DNA of 64,000 nucleotides from the NCBI RefSeq assembly GCF_002095575.1, contig NZ_MLJJ01000007.1, forward strand, positions 62,001 to 126,000. The letters are read 5' to 3'. This stretch comes from Pantoea septica. Its GTDB lineage: Bacteria; Pseudomonadota; Gammaproteobacteria; Enterobacterales; Enterobacteriaceae. A model generated the notes under the pieces. The model was not told where the DNA came from. It worked only from the letters and a program-made list of their open reading frames with translations, and did not search any database. A program made the position numbers and the translations under genes. Shown in pieces: positions 8,054 through 16,286 of the stretch. The stretch's first letter is position 1; every line of letters starts with the position of its first letter.

Positions 8054-8821
8054 TCAGTATCGAGTCACTGACTTGAAGGCTGCGTCCGCGTGGCTCTCTT
8101 CCATTTCCAGCTTTGAAACCAGCGCGTCGAAGAAAGGTTTCCAGTTGCGCTCCCACGTCCTGACATGCAAATCCGGGACGATCACACTGACGACTTTATA
8201 GGCCTTACTGGATGGTTTTCGCCTGTACCCTTTACCGCTACAGCGATCGCATTCTTTTTCAACCGGGCAACCGCTGAGCTTTGACTGTTCGAGGTCGCGA
8301 ACGCGGCCAGTTCCGTTACAACGACAGCGCGCGCTGATGAATCCTTTCCCGTGACATGTCACGCACTGATGCTCTGTTGTCTCGAGTCGGTATTTAGGCG
8401 GGGTATTTTCACCGCAGCCAGGATGAACCATCACATTAGCCAGACCGTTGGTAATGCCTCGGCCATCACAATCAGGGCAGGTGTGCTGAGAAGCAGCGGA
8501 GCGGGTATATTCTTCAAAGGCGAGCTTGCACATCACGGTCAGGCAAGGAAGCAACTTAGCGCCTGCACCTTTAATGATCAGGCGGGGAACCGAGCTACGC
8601 GCATAAGCCAGTAAATAATTAACTGCGCGCGTTTTGTCCTCTTCGCCCAGCCCTGCTTTAGCCAGGACGGCCGCCACCCCTAACGGGGATTTTGACTGGC
8701 ACATGCCGAAGGCGCCCATCACGTCAGTACCCGTCAGCGCTTCAGATGCCGTAGCGCGCGAGGTATCGCTGATGTTCATAGTCTTTGGGCTGAAATGCTT
8801 TAACGCCGATTCAATTTTCAT
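8054..8821 (-). CDS. Q: Late-gene antiterminator Q, lambda type
   Basis: A 255-residue protein that would load onto RNA polymerase at the late promoter and allow reading through late terminators. The N-terminus closely parallels lambda Q as I recall it: an ES..K..SPK start, SD-TSRATASEALTGTDVM and a MCQS block. The centre has repeated Cys-x-x-Cys-x-G-x-G pairs (CPDCDGRG, CVTCHGKG, CDRCSGKG) forming zinc sites. The chosen ATG at 8821 matches the lambda start and has a GGAGAAGGA ribosome site; a longer frame is unlikely. Compared with lambda Q there is an extra Cys-rich insertion. Confidence 0.93.
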   Translation of the reverse strand: MKIESALKHFSPKTMNISDTSRATASEALTGTDVMGAFGMCQSKSPLGVAAVLAKAGLGEEDKTRAVNYLLAYARSSVPRLIIKGAGAKLLPCLTVMCKLAFEEYTRSAASQHTCPDCDGRGITNGLANVMVHPGCGENTPPKYRLETTEHQCVTCHGKGFISARCRCNGTGRVRDLEQSKLSGCPVEKECDRCSGKGYRRKPSSKAYKVVSVIVPDLHVRTWERNWKPFFDALVSKLEMEESHADAAFKSVTRY

Positions 8822-8842
8822 GCTAATCCTTCTCCACACCCT

Positions 8843-9859
8843 TTATTTTTTATCTGCCCCGATAACGCCGACTGCAATTGCGTGATCGAGGAACCTGAAC
8901 AGCAGCTCAATCTGGCTGCCATATTTGCTTTCAAACTCCCTCATGTCCCGGTGCAGCTCATCGTGATGCGCTCTGCAAAGCGGTATCACAAATAAGTCAT
9001 GCGCCTTCGTTCCCATTCCTCCCTGTCCGTGTCCGATGATGTGGTGCGGATCGTCTGCCTGCTTTCCGCAGCATGCACACTTTTGCGACTTTACCCAGCG
9101 CGTATACTTCTCGCTTTCCCAGCGCTTACGCTTTGGACGAAGCATAAACGATTCCGGCGACTCTGGGTCTGCCACCAGGCTGATAACCTTCTTCACGACT
9201 TCCCCGGCCTCTAGCAAAACCTCCCGGCCCGGACGTTCTGGCGTAATCAGTGATTCCTTCAGCGTGCCGGTAGCCACCTGCTCTGCCTTCATCTTCAGAA
9301 CGCGGCGCGCCGGCGCTTCGGGGATAAGGTCGATTACGTCTTTGATGGATGCCCACCAGCACAATTCGGGCAAGGTCAGCGTATGGTTAGCATGCAGGCC
9401 CATATCGAGACAGGCGCTGTGAATGATCCACGCGGCGACGTTCGCGGCAGCAACCTTCTCCATTTCACCTGATACGCCGTTATTGCGCAGCTTGTTGTCA
9501 TGGTGGTAACAGAGCGACAGCACGCCGTCTTCTGTTTCAAGCGTGGTCATTTCGTGGAAGTGGAAGCCGTCACCGTCATCGCATTGGCATGCGTTAATCA
9601 TGGCTACCCAGACAGTAAGATCGGGAAAGCCACCAGCTGCGGCAATAACGCGCTCATGGCGGAAAAAAGAATTCAGCAGCGGCTCATCCAGTAAGGGCTG
9701 ATTGCCATCGTTGATTTTCCCTGATGGCAGGTCAGCCATATCACCAGTCGGCGTACTGATGAGTACGCGCCCACGAAACAGGCTCATCAGTTCTGAGCCG
9801 GGCTTGAACAGGACTATCCCCGTTCGCGGAGCCACTTCCGGTGTGAGAAGCGCCCTCAT
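8843..9859 (-). CDS. DUF968 phage protein with HNH-like C-terminus
   Basis: A 338-residue protein of the YdfU/DUF968 type. The C-terminal third has CACCGKQADDPHHIIGHG then PLCRAHHDELH, a zinc-bound HNH-like fold that suggests nuclease or DNA-junction activity. The N-terminal 230 residues are the family-specific part. It overlaps the ORF6N gene by four bases (ATGA) and lies just upstream of Q, the nin-region position of this family in lambdoid phages. Confidence 0.88.
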   Translation of the reverse strand: MRALLTPEVAPRTGIVLFKPGSELMSLFRGRVLISTPTGDMADLPSGKINDGNQPLLDEPLLNSFFRHERVIAAAGGFPDLTVWVAMINACQCDDGDGFHFHEMTTLETEDGVLSLCYHHDNKLRNNGVSGEMEKVAAANVAAWIIHSACLDMGLHANHTLTLPELCWWASIKDVIDLIPEAPARRVLKMKAEQVATGTLKESLITPERPGREVLLEAGEVVKKVISLVADPESPESFMLRPKRKRWESEKYTRWVKSQKCACCGKQADDPHHIIGHGQGGMGTKAHDLFVIPLCRAHHDELHRDMREFESKYGSQIELLFRFLDHAIAVGVIGADKK

Positions 9860-10737
9860 GCGTTGCCCGCCAGTTCTTTGTCATGGGTAAACTCACCATT
9901 CCAGGACTGTTTCATTGGCAGTTGCCCTTTCAGATAGCGGCGATAAAGCCACACTGCGCCCTCACGCAGCAGAACGGGCTGGTAGCTGGTGAAGCTGGCC
10001 GCCGATGACGGGTTTATCTGGCTGCTCTTCTCTGTGAGGTATTTATCGCGCGCCTGAGAACGTACGCGCCAGTGAGCATGATTCCCGTTAGGGTTGTCGT
10101 CATATAGCCAGTTCGACTCCTGCAGGTATGCGCTCACCCTGCTGGCGTTCACGCCGTTCAGACGTTTGCAGAACTGGACAGGAGAAAGCCCATCGCTAAA
10201 CAGGTTCTCAAGGTGATCTATATATTGCGCCTGACGATGGGTCAGTACTTCCGCCTGTTGTTTCGCTTCCATAGCATCAGCCCATGCGCGCGCCAGCTTA
10301 ATCGGATCGTTCATGTCCGGCAGCAGAAGCCCGCCGACCGCTCTGAGACGAAAATAACTGTCCTCCAGCCCTTCAAAGAAGGTCCATGCCTCATCCGTAT
10401 CGACGATTTTGGACATGCGCGCGGCGCCCTTCTCTGTCCATAGCGTCAGGCTTCTGGCTTTGGATGAAATTTGTGCGTGACTATTAGTCACTCGCAAATC
10501 GCGTAGCTCGTCACCATCCACGGTGAAGATATGAATCCCCTCGACAAAACGACCAACGTTGCGTGAAAGGTTTTTACGGATGTTGGCTTCGTCAGTGCCA
10601 TAGCCTCTGGCTAATAGCTCAGTGGTGATCACACGCTGATCGCGATACATGAGAACGGGAACGCTAACTGAAGCGTTCGAAGAGATAACTACGGGGTTTA
10701 CGCCAGACGCAGCTGCGCCCAGTACCTGATTAGGCAT
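9856..10737 (-). CDS. ORF6N/KilA-type antirepressor
   Basis: A 293-residue DNA-binding regulator. Residues about 22-110 form an ORF6N domain: RDQRVITTELLARGYGTDE, NLSRN..RF.EG.H and LWTEKGAARMSKI. The C-terminal half has the KilAC-like region with a PVQFCKRLNG helix and HWRVRSQARDKYLTEK. Members interfere with repressors or switch lysis-lysogeny decisions. A GTGTGGAGAGT box precedes the start, and its stop overlaps the DUF968 start. Confidence 0.85.
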   Translation of the reverse strand: MPNQVLGAAASGVNPVVISSNASVSVPVLMYRDQRVITTELLARGYGTDEANIRKNLSRNVGRFVEGIHIFTVDGDELRDLRVTNSHAQISSKARSLTLWTEKGAARMSKIVDTDEAWTFFEGLEDSYFRLRAVGGLLLPDMNDPIKLARAWADAMEAKQQAEVLTHRQAQYIDHLENLFSDGLSPVQFCKRLNGVNASRVSAYLQESNWLYDDNPNGNHAHWRVRSQARDKYLTEKSSQINPSSAASFTSYQPVLLREGAVWLYRRYLKGQLPMKQSWNGEFTHDKELAGNA

Positions 10738-11375
10738 ATTTTACTCTCCACACCATTTGTTTTATCCGGTCCCGCCCCCTCATCTGCAAATGAACGGGAC
10801 CAACCTTTGCCGGCAGCGTCTGCAAACGCTTATCTGCATAACCATCATAATGGTTCAAAAATAAATTTCACGACTTAAGTGTATTCACCGATTTTTATAT
10901 GCGAAGCCAACGTCCTAAGGCAACAAGGCTATACCTTAATCAAGACGCTCATTCTTCAATCAAGACGCTCATTCTTCAAAACAAGGGTTACCTGACCGAG
11001 CCACTTACCAAAAAGTGCTGAATTTTTGAATACATAATATTATGCAACGTGTGTATTTTAACTCAACTAGTACCATTCTTGGTAAACTAAAAAAATGAAA
11101 CATTAACTAATTAATGCTTTAACTAACGGAAATTTAAAGGATTGAGCAATCACACTGAAGAACATTGCACGCCAAGTTCAATTTTTTTGATTTATTGGCT
11201 GTTAGTTTATTTCACATGTATCTAAAAATGGAAATGTAAAAATCGTCAAATCCAGCTTATCGCTATTTTTTAATTTTATCACTTTAGCTTAGAGCATATG
11301 TTCTGTAAAAAAAATATTTGTCTAATCTTGAGTTATGCTTGAAAATAGCCACATATTAACAGAGGGAACTTTAAT
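10738..11375. other. AT-rich spacer upstream of the inserted moron genes
   Basis: These 638 bp hold no convincing gene. Base composition drops sharply compared with the flanking phage operon. The stretch includes a 20-bp perfect tandem duplication at 10939-10978 and several T- and A-rich tracts, and ends in the AGAGGGA ribosome site of the next plus-strand gene. It probably contains the moron promoter, which I could not place. Confidence 0.6.
10939..10978. repeat. 20-bp perfect tandem duplication
   Basis: AATCAAGACGCTCATTCTTC occurs twice head to tail. It lies in the AT-rich spacer between the antirepressor and the plus-strand moron genes. Two direct copies of a 20-mer could be a protein-binding site or a replication-slippage product. 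Confidence 0.9.
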
Positions 11376-11734
11376 ATGAGTCAGGACTTAAAGGTTGGAG
11401 CTTTAGCAGTGCTGGGTGTTTTTTTCTTTTAGGGGGTATTAACGCTTACTCGAAAAAGCAAAGCGCAATTAATGAAATTAGTTCATGTGCAACTATAAAT
11501 ACAAGCAATGCAGTATCTAATGTCGAAAGAGACTTATTGGGCAGACATGACACAAGCTTGTTTGGAGAGGAATTTATTACTCTTGATTCCATCCTCTTCC
11601 ATAATGAAACGATTGGCAAACAAGGCACAAGGGTCATCGTCCCTTTCACTCTGATTCGCTCTCAAGGTCAAAGTGAATATGAGGCTGAAGTAAGATGCTC
11701 TGACTTGAATATCATTAAATACATAAAATTATAA
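11376..11734 (+). pseudogene. Small membrane-anchored protein split by a -1 frameshift
   Basis: From the ATG at 11376 (AGAGGGA ribosome site) 18 codons run into TAG at 11430. Moving to the -1 frame at the run T7-C continues without a stop to 11734. The joined product is about 119 residues: one membrane helix (VGALAVLGVFF then LLGGINAY) and a soluble C-terminal part ending IIKYIKL. The shift point reads T TTT TTC in the starting frame, a classical slippery heptamer. The gene may therefore use programmed slippage, or it may have lost one T. It lies opposite to the phage operon, like a moron. Confidence 0.6.
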
Positions 11735-11839
11735 ATCTAAAACGATTTCAAAATATCTGCTTCTGCAATCACAATAACTTTAATGCACTTAATTTATCTT
11801 TGAAATTCTCAAAGACTCACACAGCAATCAGGTGATTAT

Positions 11840-12166
11840 ATGTTAAAACCCTTGAAATACTACGTTGGCAAGGACAGGTCAAATAACCTCCTTTTACATT
11901 GCGAAGATTGCAAACATTTGCCCACTTCAGATTTCCGCACCTTTATTGGTAGTTTTTACACGCCGAATCAGGCATTTTCATTAGCGGCTAGGAAATTTTC
12001 ATCTCTAGAGCACTGTACCTTCTGCCAAGATGAATCGAAACATTACATAAATGATGAAACACGTTTTCCATATGTATATTTCGACTCTACGATTTCATTA
12101 AACAAAGGCAAGAAAACATTAAAACCAGTACATCATTCCCCCCCTACTAAGAAACCCAAATTTTGA
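11840..12166 (+). CDS. Small moron protein with two Cys-x-x-Cys pairs, unknown function
   Basis: A 108-residue basic protein. CEDC near residue 22 and CTFC near residue 59 could bind a metal ion. The C-terminal 25 residues are Lys/Pro-rich. GGTGAT before the ATG may serve as the ribosome site. It is AT-rich and plus-strand, unlike the surrounding minus-strand phage genes, so it and the preceding frame look like a transferred pair. I do not recognise a family. Confidence 0.55.
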   Translation: MLKPLKYYVGKDRSNNLLLHCEDCKHLPTSDFRTFIGSFYTPNQAFSLAARKFSSLEHCTFCQDESKHYINDETRFPYVYFDSTISLNKGKKTLKPVHHSPPTKKPKF

Positions 12167-12271
12167 TTTTCTTTATTTTAACCTGAAAGCGCCCGAAGGC
12201 GCTAATTTCTTAAATGCAGACTGAAAAAAAATATCACTAATTGTACATTATCAGAAACGGCAGAATTAACT

Positions 12272-13594
12272 TTACCCCGTTTCTCCCATATCTGGGATCG
12301 TCATCTGTCCCGCCAGTTCAGCGACAGCGGCGCGGAGCATGCGGATGTTTTCCCAAGTTGATTTATCGGCACGTTCCACCAGGGCGATAAACTCTGCCAT
12401 GGTCATTTCCGTCTTTAGACGGGTCTCTATAGCTACTGAACTGAAGCGATTGAACTTCTCCATTAACCCTGCATCGTCCAGATCGGGATACTTAGCGGCC
12501 ACCCAAACTTTCAGCTCCGCGTTTTCCAGCTTTTTCTGCTTCAGGCGCTGTGCTTTGGCAAGAATCTCCGTCGGCACTACCACTACAGCTGGATTTTCGA
12601 AAGAGTCTGCAGCCCAGGTGTGGGCATATCGGGATTCCTGAAACGTGTAAATGTCTTTATCGCCAAACATCGCAGCGGCGCAGGCCCAGACCTCAATACC
12701 GCTTTGCTCAAGGATGCCAGCGCGGGTTAGCGGCATGTTTTCGTCATACTGGCTATCAGCGTTTACGGCAGGCTGCGCCGCGCCGACGGGGATTCCTGAG
12801 CGGTATTCGGTGATGATGGCCATAACTTCTTCAATACGGCTCAGGTCGATAAGCAGCGCGCCTTTCCCCTCTTCGGCTTCTCCTTTCTGAGCGTCACACA
12901 GCAGTTCCACCAGGCGGCGGGCGCGCGCGGCGCTGAACTGCGGCATCGCATCGGCCTTGGTCAGCTTCTTCTTGCCAGTCGCCTTCGCCTTATCCAGCTG
13001 CGTTCTGGCTACACTCCCAGCCTTCACCCCATGCTCACGCACCAGCGCCACTGCAGTAGTCGCCGCGACCTCTCTGTTTTTCACCATGGCGATCAGCTCA
13101 TCACCGGAGGTAAGCAGCTGCAGGTGATGCTCCACGTCAGCAATAGAGCGCTTCACCTTCTTCGCTATCTCTGCCGGTTCCATACCCTGATTGCTCATGC
13201 GCTGATAGGCTGCTGCGCGCTCCAGCGGTTCCAGCGCGCGCCCCTGGCTGCTCGTGACCATGAAGGCGATGCGATCGGCCTCGGACCCTACGAAATCTTT
13301 GCACTCCAGGCGGATGTCATAGCCAGCTTCTTTCGCCAGCAGAGCGCCGTGGTAACGATGATGACCGTCGATGATCTTAATGCCCTGCTCAGTGACCTGC
13401 ACAGCGAGCGGAGGCACATGCTCGCCAGCGATGAAGGCATCGCGGAATTCTTCGACGTGCGTCTGGTCAATTTCACGGATGTTGTAACCACTTTCGACAT
13501 ACAGCTCATCAACGCCCAGCAGGTAAGTTTTGCGGGTAGTGATGTTGGTTTCGGTCTTTGCTTTGTTGTCGTAAATTCTTGCTAAGTTAGTCAT
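12272..13594 (-). CDS. ParB/Spo0J-like nuclease-domain phage protein
   Basis: A 440-residue protein from MTNLARIYDNKAKTET. Residues about 25-110 form a ParB N-terminal domain with IDGHHRYHGALLA, the site that binds CTP or acts as a nuclease in relatives. GRALEPLERAAAYQRM and AEIAKKVKRSIADVEHHL follow as the helix-turn-helix region. The rest is helical and phage-specific. The start overlaps the stop of a small membrane gene (ATGA). A longer upstream frame exists but has non-phage composition and no ribosome site. Confidence 0.85.
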   Translation of the reverse strand: MTNLARIYDNKAKTETNITTRKTYLLGVDELYVESGYNIREIDQTHVEEFRDAFIAGEHVPPLAVQVTEQGIKIIDGHHRYHGALLAKEAGYDIRLECKDFVGSEADRIAFMVTSSQGRALEPLERAAAYQRMSNQGMEPAEIAKKVKRSIADVEHHLQLLTSGDELIAMVKNREVAATTAVALVREHGVKAGSVARTQLDKAKATGKKKLTKADAMPQFSAARARRLVELLCDAQKGEAEEGKGALLIDLSRIEEVMAIITEYRSGIPVGAAQPAVNADSQYDENMPLTRAGILEQSGIEVWACAAAMFGDKDIYTFQESRYAHTWAADSFENPAVVVVPTEILAKAQRLKQKKLENAELKVWVAAKYPDLDDAGLMEKFNRFSSVAIETRLKTEMTMAEFIALVERADKSTWENIRMLRAAVAELAGQMTIPDMGETG

Positions 13595-13713
13595 TTGTTT
13601 GCCAGCTCCCAGGACAGGGTAACGATCAGCGCGGCGATCATCAGGGCCGCAGTGCGAATGCTTTGGTAAAAAATCACGTTGCGCTCGTAATGGCGCAGCA
13701 CACGGGCTTTCAT
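13591..13713 (-). CDS. Forty-residue single-pass membrane protein
   Basis: Reads MKARVLRHYERNV, then a hydrophobic helix (TAALMIAALIVTLSWEL), ending LANK. GGGTGG precedes the ATG, and the stop overlaps the ParB-like start by four bases, so the two are probably coupled. It begins 11 bp after the PerC-like gene. The family is not known to me. Confidence 0.5.
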   Translation of the reverse strand: MKARVLRHYERNVIFYQSIRTAALMIAALIVTLSWELANK

Positions 13714-13724
13714 CAGATGCCACC

Positions 13725-14111
13725 CTATGCGTCGGCGCTCGGCTTCGGCCTTAATGCCTTTGCTTTCTGCATGCACATCCGCCGGCGCGCTACAGCCTGA
13801 TCACGAAAGCGAGGCTTAGCCGTGGCGTCCATCGCGTTCAGCCATACCGTTGCCGCTCGGCTCCAGCAGTTGCGAGCCTGAAGGGACATAGCCAGTTTGC
13901 TCAGGCGCGCGTATTCAGCGTCTACAGCTGTTGCTTCTTCAACCAGGTAGTAGCGGAACTTTATGTCCATGTAGACTTCGCCCATTGCTAGCAGAGTTTT
14001 CCCTGCTTCGCGTACAGTTCGCACGTTCGCCTTCATCCCCTTCGCCAGTTCGGAAGCTGTCAGGCCCGGATGCTCTTTCAGGTACGCCAGAATCATTTGC
14101 TCAGTATTCAT
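13725..14111 (-). CDS. PerC-like regulator with N-terminal helix-turn-helix
   Basis: A 128-residue protein. Residues 1-50 resemble a winged helix (ILAYLKEHPGLTASELAKGM). The C-terminal half has the PerC pattern: LQARNCWSRAATVWLNAM, then RRRMCMQKA. PerC family members are phage-borne transcription regulators in enterobacteria. It sits between the replication gene and the ParB-like gene. A second, broken PerC-like gene lies at 30.96 kb in the neighbouring satellite. Confidence 0.65.
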   Translation of the reverse strand: MNTEQMILAYLKEHPGLTASELAKGMKANVRTVREAGKTLLAMGEVYMDIKFRYYLVEEATAVDAEYARLSKLAMSLQARNCWSRAATVWLNAMDATAKPRFRDQAVARRRMCMQKAKALRPKPSADA

Positions 14112-14125
14112 CGTTGCGTCTCCTG

Positions 14126-15013
14126 TTAAGCGCCACGGAAGCCAGGCGGGATTGCGTAATCAGCAGATGGCACGGCAGTGATGTCACGCTGTCCACCAGC
14201 TTTGGGTAGGTCGTTAGCGCGATCTTCCTTGACGGCCAGATAGCAGCGCTCGGTAATCAGGTAATCGAAATTCTTTTTGCGCCAGGTACGCCCTGATGCG
14301 TTATCTGCTCTGTTTTCACACATCCAGCGGCAGTTCTTCGCGATATAACGCAGGTAAGCAACCCAGCGTTCTTGAGTGAAATCGAACTTACGCCAGAACG
14401 TGCGCAGCTTGTCTCGGCGGCCTTTAGTTAAGTCAGCTACCGGTGGCATTTCTGGGAGGATTTGGTGATAAGCGCCCAAAACAGACTGGTAATCCAGAGG
14501 CGGCTGGGCAGGCGAAGCCTGTCTAACAGTCTCTGTTGTAATCTCTGTAGTAATCTCTGTTGTATTCTCTGTAAGAGCAGTGCAATTTGCCCCTATGGAT
14601 GGGTTTAAGTTGCCCTTTTCGACTGGTGCAGCCTGCCCTTTTCGATGAGTGCAAGTTGCACCCTTCGATGAGTGCAAATTGCCCTCATCGGTGAGCAGTG
14701 GGTTTTTGTGGTTGATTGCGTAAAAATTAGTACGGTCGTGCTGAGACTTTTTCAATTGCTCAACATAGATGAGACCGCTCTTTTTAAGCGAAGTCAGGGC
14801 GCGCTTAACAGTATCAGAAGACCAAAACGGGAATTGCTCATTCCATTCGTCAATGGTGTTATAAACCCATCGACGACCGTCATGCTCTACGCCAGAGTTG
14901 GTGTCTTCCAGCCAGTAACAGATTTGCTGAAGCACTATGGCTTCATTCAGGCCGATCCGGCATGCCAGCACAGGGCTGATGACTAGCGGCTTTACTTTCA
15001 GAAGTAGACTCAT
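14126..15013 (-). CDS. Phage replication initiator, O-like/replisome organiser
   Basis: A 295-residue protein from MSLLLKVKPLVISP. The N-terminal 100 residues form a winged-helix DNA-binding domain (IGLNEAIVLQQICYWLE, W.YNTIDEWNEQFPFWS, LTSLKKSGLIYVEQL). The middle is encoded by repeated DNA. The C-terminal part (KLRTFWRKF...WVAYLRYIAKNCRWM) would recruit the helicase loader or helicase. A GTG nine bases upstream is an alternative start. Iterons inside the gene match the lambda O plan, in which the origin lies in the initiator gene. Confidence 0.85.
   Translation of the reverse strand: MSLLLKVKPLVISPVLACRIGLNEAIVLQQICYWLEDTNSGVEHDGRRWVYNTIDEWNEQFPFWSSDTVKRALTSLKKSGLIYVEQLKKSQHDRTNFYAINHKNPLLTDEGNLHSSKGATCTHRKGQAAPVEKGNLNPSIGANCTALTENTTEITTEITTETVRQASPAQPPLDYQSVLGAYHQILPEMPPVADLTKGRRDKLRTFWRKFDFTQERWVAYLRYIAKNCRWMCENRADNASGRTWRKKNFDYLITERCYLAVKEDRANDLPKAGGQRDITAVPSADYAIPPGFRGA
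14531..14694. repeat. Phage origin: five 23-bp iterons plus 12-bp AT-rich repeats
   Basis: Five contiguous 23-bp units begin at 14580, 14603, 14626, 14649 and 14672, each close to GTGCAAGTTGCCCTTTTCGA followed by TGA. Immediately left are 12-bp units of the form CTCTGTTGTAAT at 14531, 14543 and 14555, with a partial fourth. Both arrays lie inside the replication initiator gene. This iteron-plus-AT-rich layout is that of lambdoid origins. Confidence 0.75.
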
Positions 15014-15185
15014 GCTCGGCACCTACTTCCCTGAAATTGCGCTGAAATTGGTCAAGTGGACTGAAGCACTCACCATGTTCATAGTTGTCGCGCAGGTAGA
15101 TAACGCGGTTTGTTTCAGGCTCCCAGCGAACGACACGGACGATAACGCCGCGCTTGTCTTTAAACCTTCGGTTGAGCTCGCGCAT
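14943..15185 (-). CDS. DUF4222 family small phage protein
   Basis: An 80-residue protein. RFKDKRGVIVRVVRWEPETNRVIYL and FSPLDQFQRNF match the DUF4222 pattern of small phage proteins of unknown role. It overlaps the start of the replication gene by about 70 bp, and the extra C-terminal residues are unlike the core. GGGG eight bases before the ATG is a plausible ribosome site. Confidence 0.7.
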   Translation of the reverse strand: MRELNRRFKDKRGVIVRVVRWEPETNRVIYLRDNYEHGECFSPLDQFQRNFREVGAEHESTSESKAASHQPCAGMPDRPE

Positions 15186-15364
15186 TTGGTTAACCCCAGT
15201 TGACGGTGTGACTCACCCACAGCCCACTCTACAAAGCTGTGGTTCACCTCTTCGCTGCATCCGGGTACATTAAGCACATACCGCAGCGGCTCCTGATTGA
15301 AACGGCCACCAGCCGACGGCAGGCACCTAAATTGCGGAACAGGATGGAATCTGTTTAAATTGAC
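15023..15364 (-). CDS. Possible phage protein overlapping the DUF4222 gene
   Basis: A 113-residue frame starting MVNLNRFHPVPQFRC, preceded by the GTGTGGAGAAATAA box seen before other genes of this prophage. The first 60 residues fill an otherwise empty 180-bp gap. The last 55 are antisynchronous with DUF4222 and may be non-coding. Either a short real gene has lost its stop, or two frames are used. Confidence 0.35.
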   Translation of the reverse strand, partial: VNLNRFHPVPQFRCLPSAGGRFNQEPLRYVLNVPGCSEEVNHSFVEWAVGESHRQLGLTKCASSTEGLKTSAALSSVSFAGSLKQTALSTCATTMNMVSASVHLTNFSAISGK

Positions 15365-15371
15365 CATGCGA

Positions 15372-15920
15372 TTATTTCTCCACACCAAGTGATTTGGTCG
15401 CAACTGAACGCTCCGGGCTGCAACCTGGGGCGTTCGCCTTATCTGGCGGGCAAAAAACGCGATACAGCAGCGTCAGATGCTCCTGCCACTTAGCCATTAC
15501 CTGATAGCTGTTCTCCTCAATCTGCTCCCTTTCAGCCGCATCAATTACGCCGTCCTCTGTGGCTTTACGCAGATAGGCGGAATGCTTGCCGATCCACTCA
15601 ACCGACTCCATTAGGCGCTCGTTGATGTCGGCGTTATCAACATCCTCGATCTCAACCATCGGGACATTTACGCTGTTCGACTGCCGCGAAACCGCGTCAG
15701 CGATGTATTTCGTGCCGCTGGCCTGTTGAAGAACCATCGCCCAGCCCATAGGGAATATTTGGTCGCCCTCAAGGCGCAGGCGGTTAAAGAGCGCGTTCTC
15801 TGTGATGCCCAGCCATTCAGCTGCTTCTGCATAACCGCCAGGCATACTGGTTATGGTTTTACGGATCGCAGCCACAAGCCAGGCTGGTTGCTTTTCTATT
15901 TGCCACTCAGGTTTACCCAC
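15372..15920 (-). CDS. CII-like regulator of the YmfL/CP76 type
   Basis: A 182-residue protein with a GTG start and AGAGGG ribosome site. Its N-terminal 60 residues (KTITSMPGGYAEAAEWLGIT, ENALFNRLR) form the helix-turn-helix typical of YmfL of the e14 prophage and of the phage CII (CP76) family. The C-terminal half is a helical, probably oligomerising region. It lies right after Cro, the CII position, and would activate lysogeny promoters. Confidence 0.8.
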   Translation of the reverse strand: MGKPEWQIEKQPAWLVAAIRKTITSMPGGYAEAAEWLGITENALFNRLRLEGDQIFPMGWAMVLQQASGTKYIADAVSRQSNSVNVPMVEIEDVDNADINERLMESVEWIGKHSAYLRKATEDGVIDAAEREQIEENSYQVMAKWQEHLTLLYRVFCPPDKANAPGCSPERSVATKSLGVEK

Positions 15921-15933
15921 GGCTAAGCCCTCT

Positions 15934-16188
15934 CTACTGTGGTTTCGCTACGGATGGCGTAGCTGTTAAAGTCTCGGTGCTGGTCAGGTAGCGCTTGGGA
16001 TAAAGAATTTCCAGCTCGCTGATCTCGCCTTTAAAGAACAAAGCCAGGCGCTCTGCTACATCCAGTGATGCCACCTGCAGACCGCGCTCAATACGGCTCA
16101 GGTTGCCTACATCCAGATGGATGGCGCCGGCTACTTCACTTAGTGTTTTTCCTTGCGATTTACGCAAGTTTCGTAACGGTGAAGACAT
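15934..16188 (-). CDS. Cro-like helix-turn-helix repressor
   Basis: An 84-residue XRE-type protein from MSSPLRNLRKSQGKT. The helix-turn-helix spans LSEVAGAIHLDVGNLSRIERG. GGGGG lies seven bases before the ATG; an upstream in-frame start lacks a ribosome site. It is divergent from cI with about 100 bp of operator DNA between, so it is the first gene of the early right operon and probably the Cro counterpart. Confidence 0.82.
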   Translation of the reverse strand: MSSPLRNLRKSQGKTLSEVAGAIHLDVGNLSRIERGLQVASLDVAERLALFFKGEISELEILYPKRYLTSTETLTATPSVAKPQ

Positions 16189-16286
16189 TTTTAACCCCCT
16201 TAGTTGCGTAATTCGCATATTATTTCATGCTAGCGGATTGCGCAAGTTAATTTGCGTTTCATGCAAACCAGCCATTAAATAGGCAC
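16189..16286. promoter_or_regulatory. CI/Cro operator region
   Basis: The divergent gap holds several dyads: TGCGTAATTCGCA (16205-16217), TTGCGCAA (16238-16245) and TTTGC-N7-GCAAA (16251-16267). The first sits in TTGCGTAATTCGCATAT, which reappears with three changes at 17071-17087 beyond cI. That pair would serve as OR and OL. Confidence 0.7.

Noticed and set aside
10939-10978. CRISPR array
   Set aside because: Two contiguous 20-mers without spacers are a tandem duplication and not a CRISPR.
13595-13723. Extended N-terminus of the ParB-like protein (from 13723)
   Set aside because: The first 43 residues overlap the small membrane gene and look out of frame; the Met at 13594 gives the normal ParB-like start.
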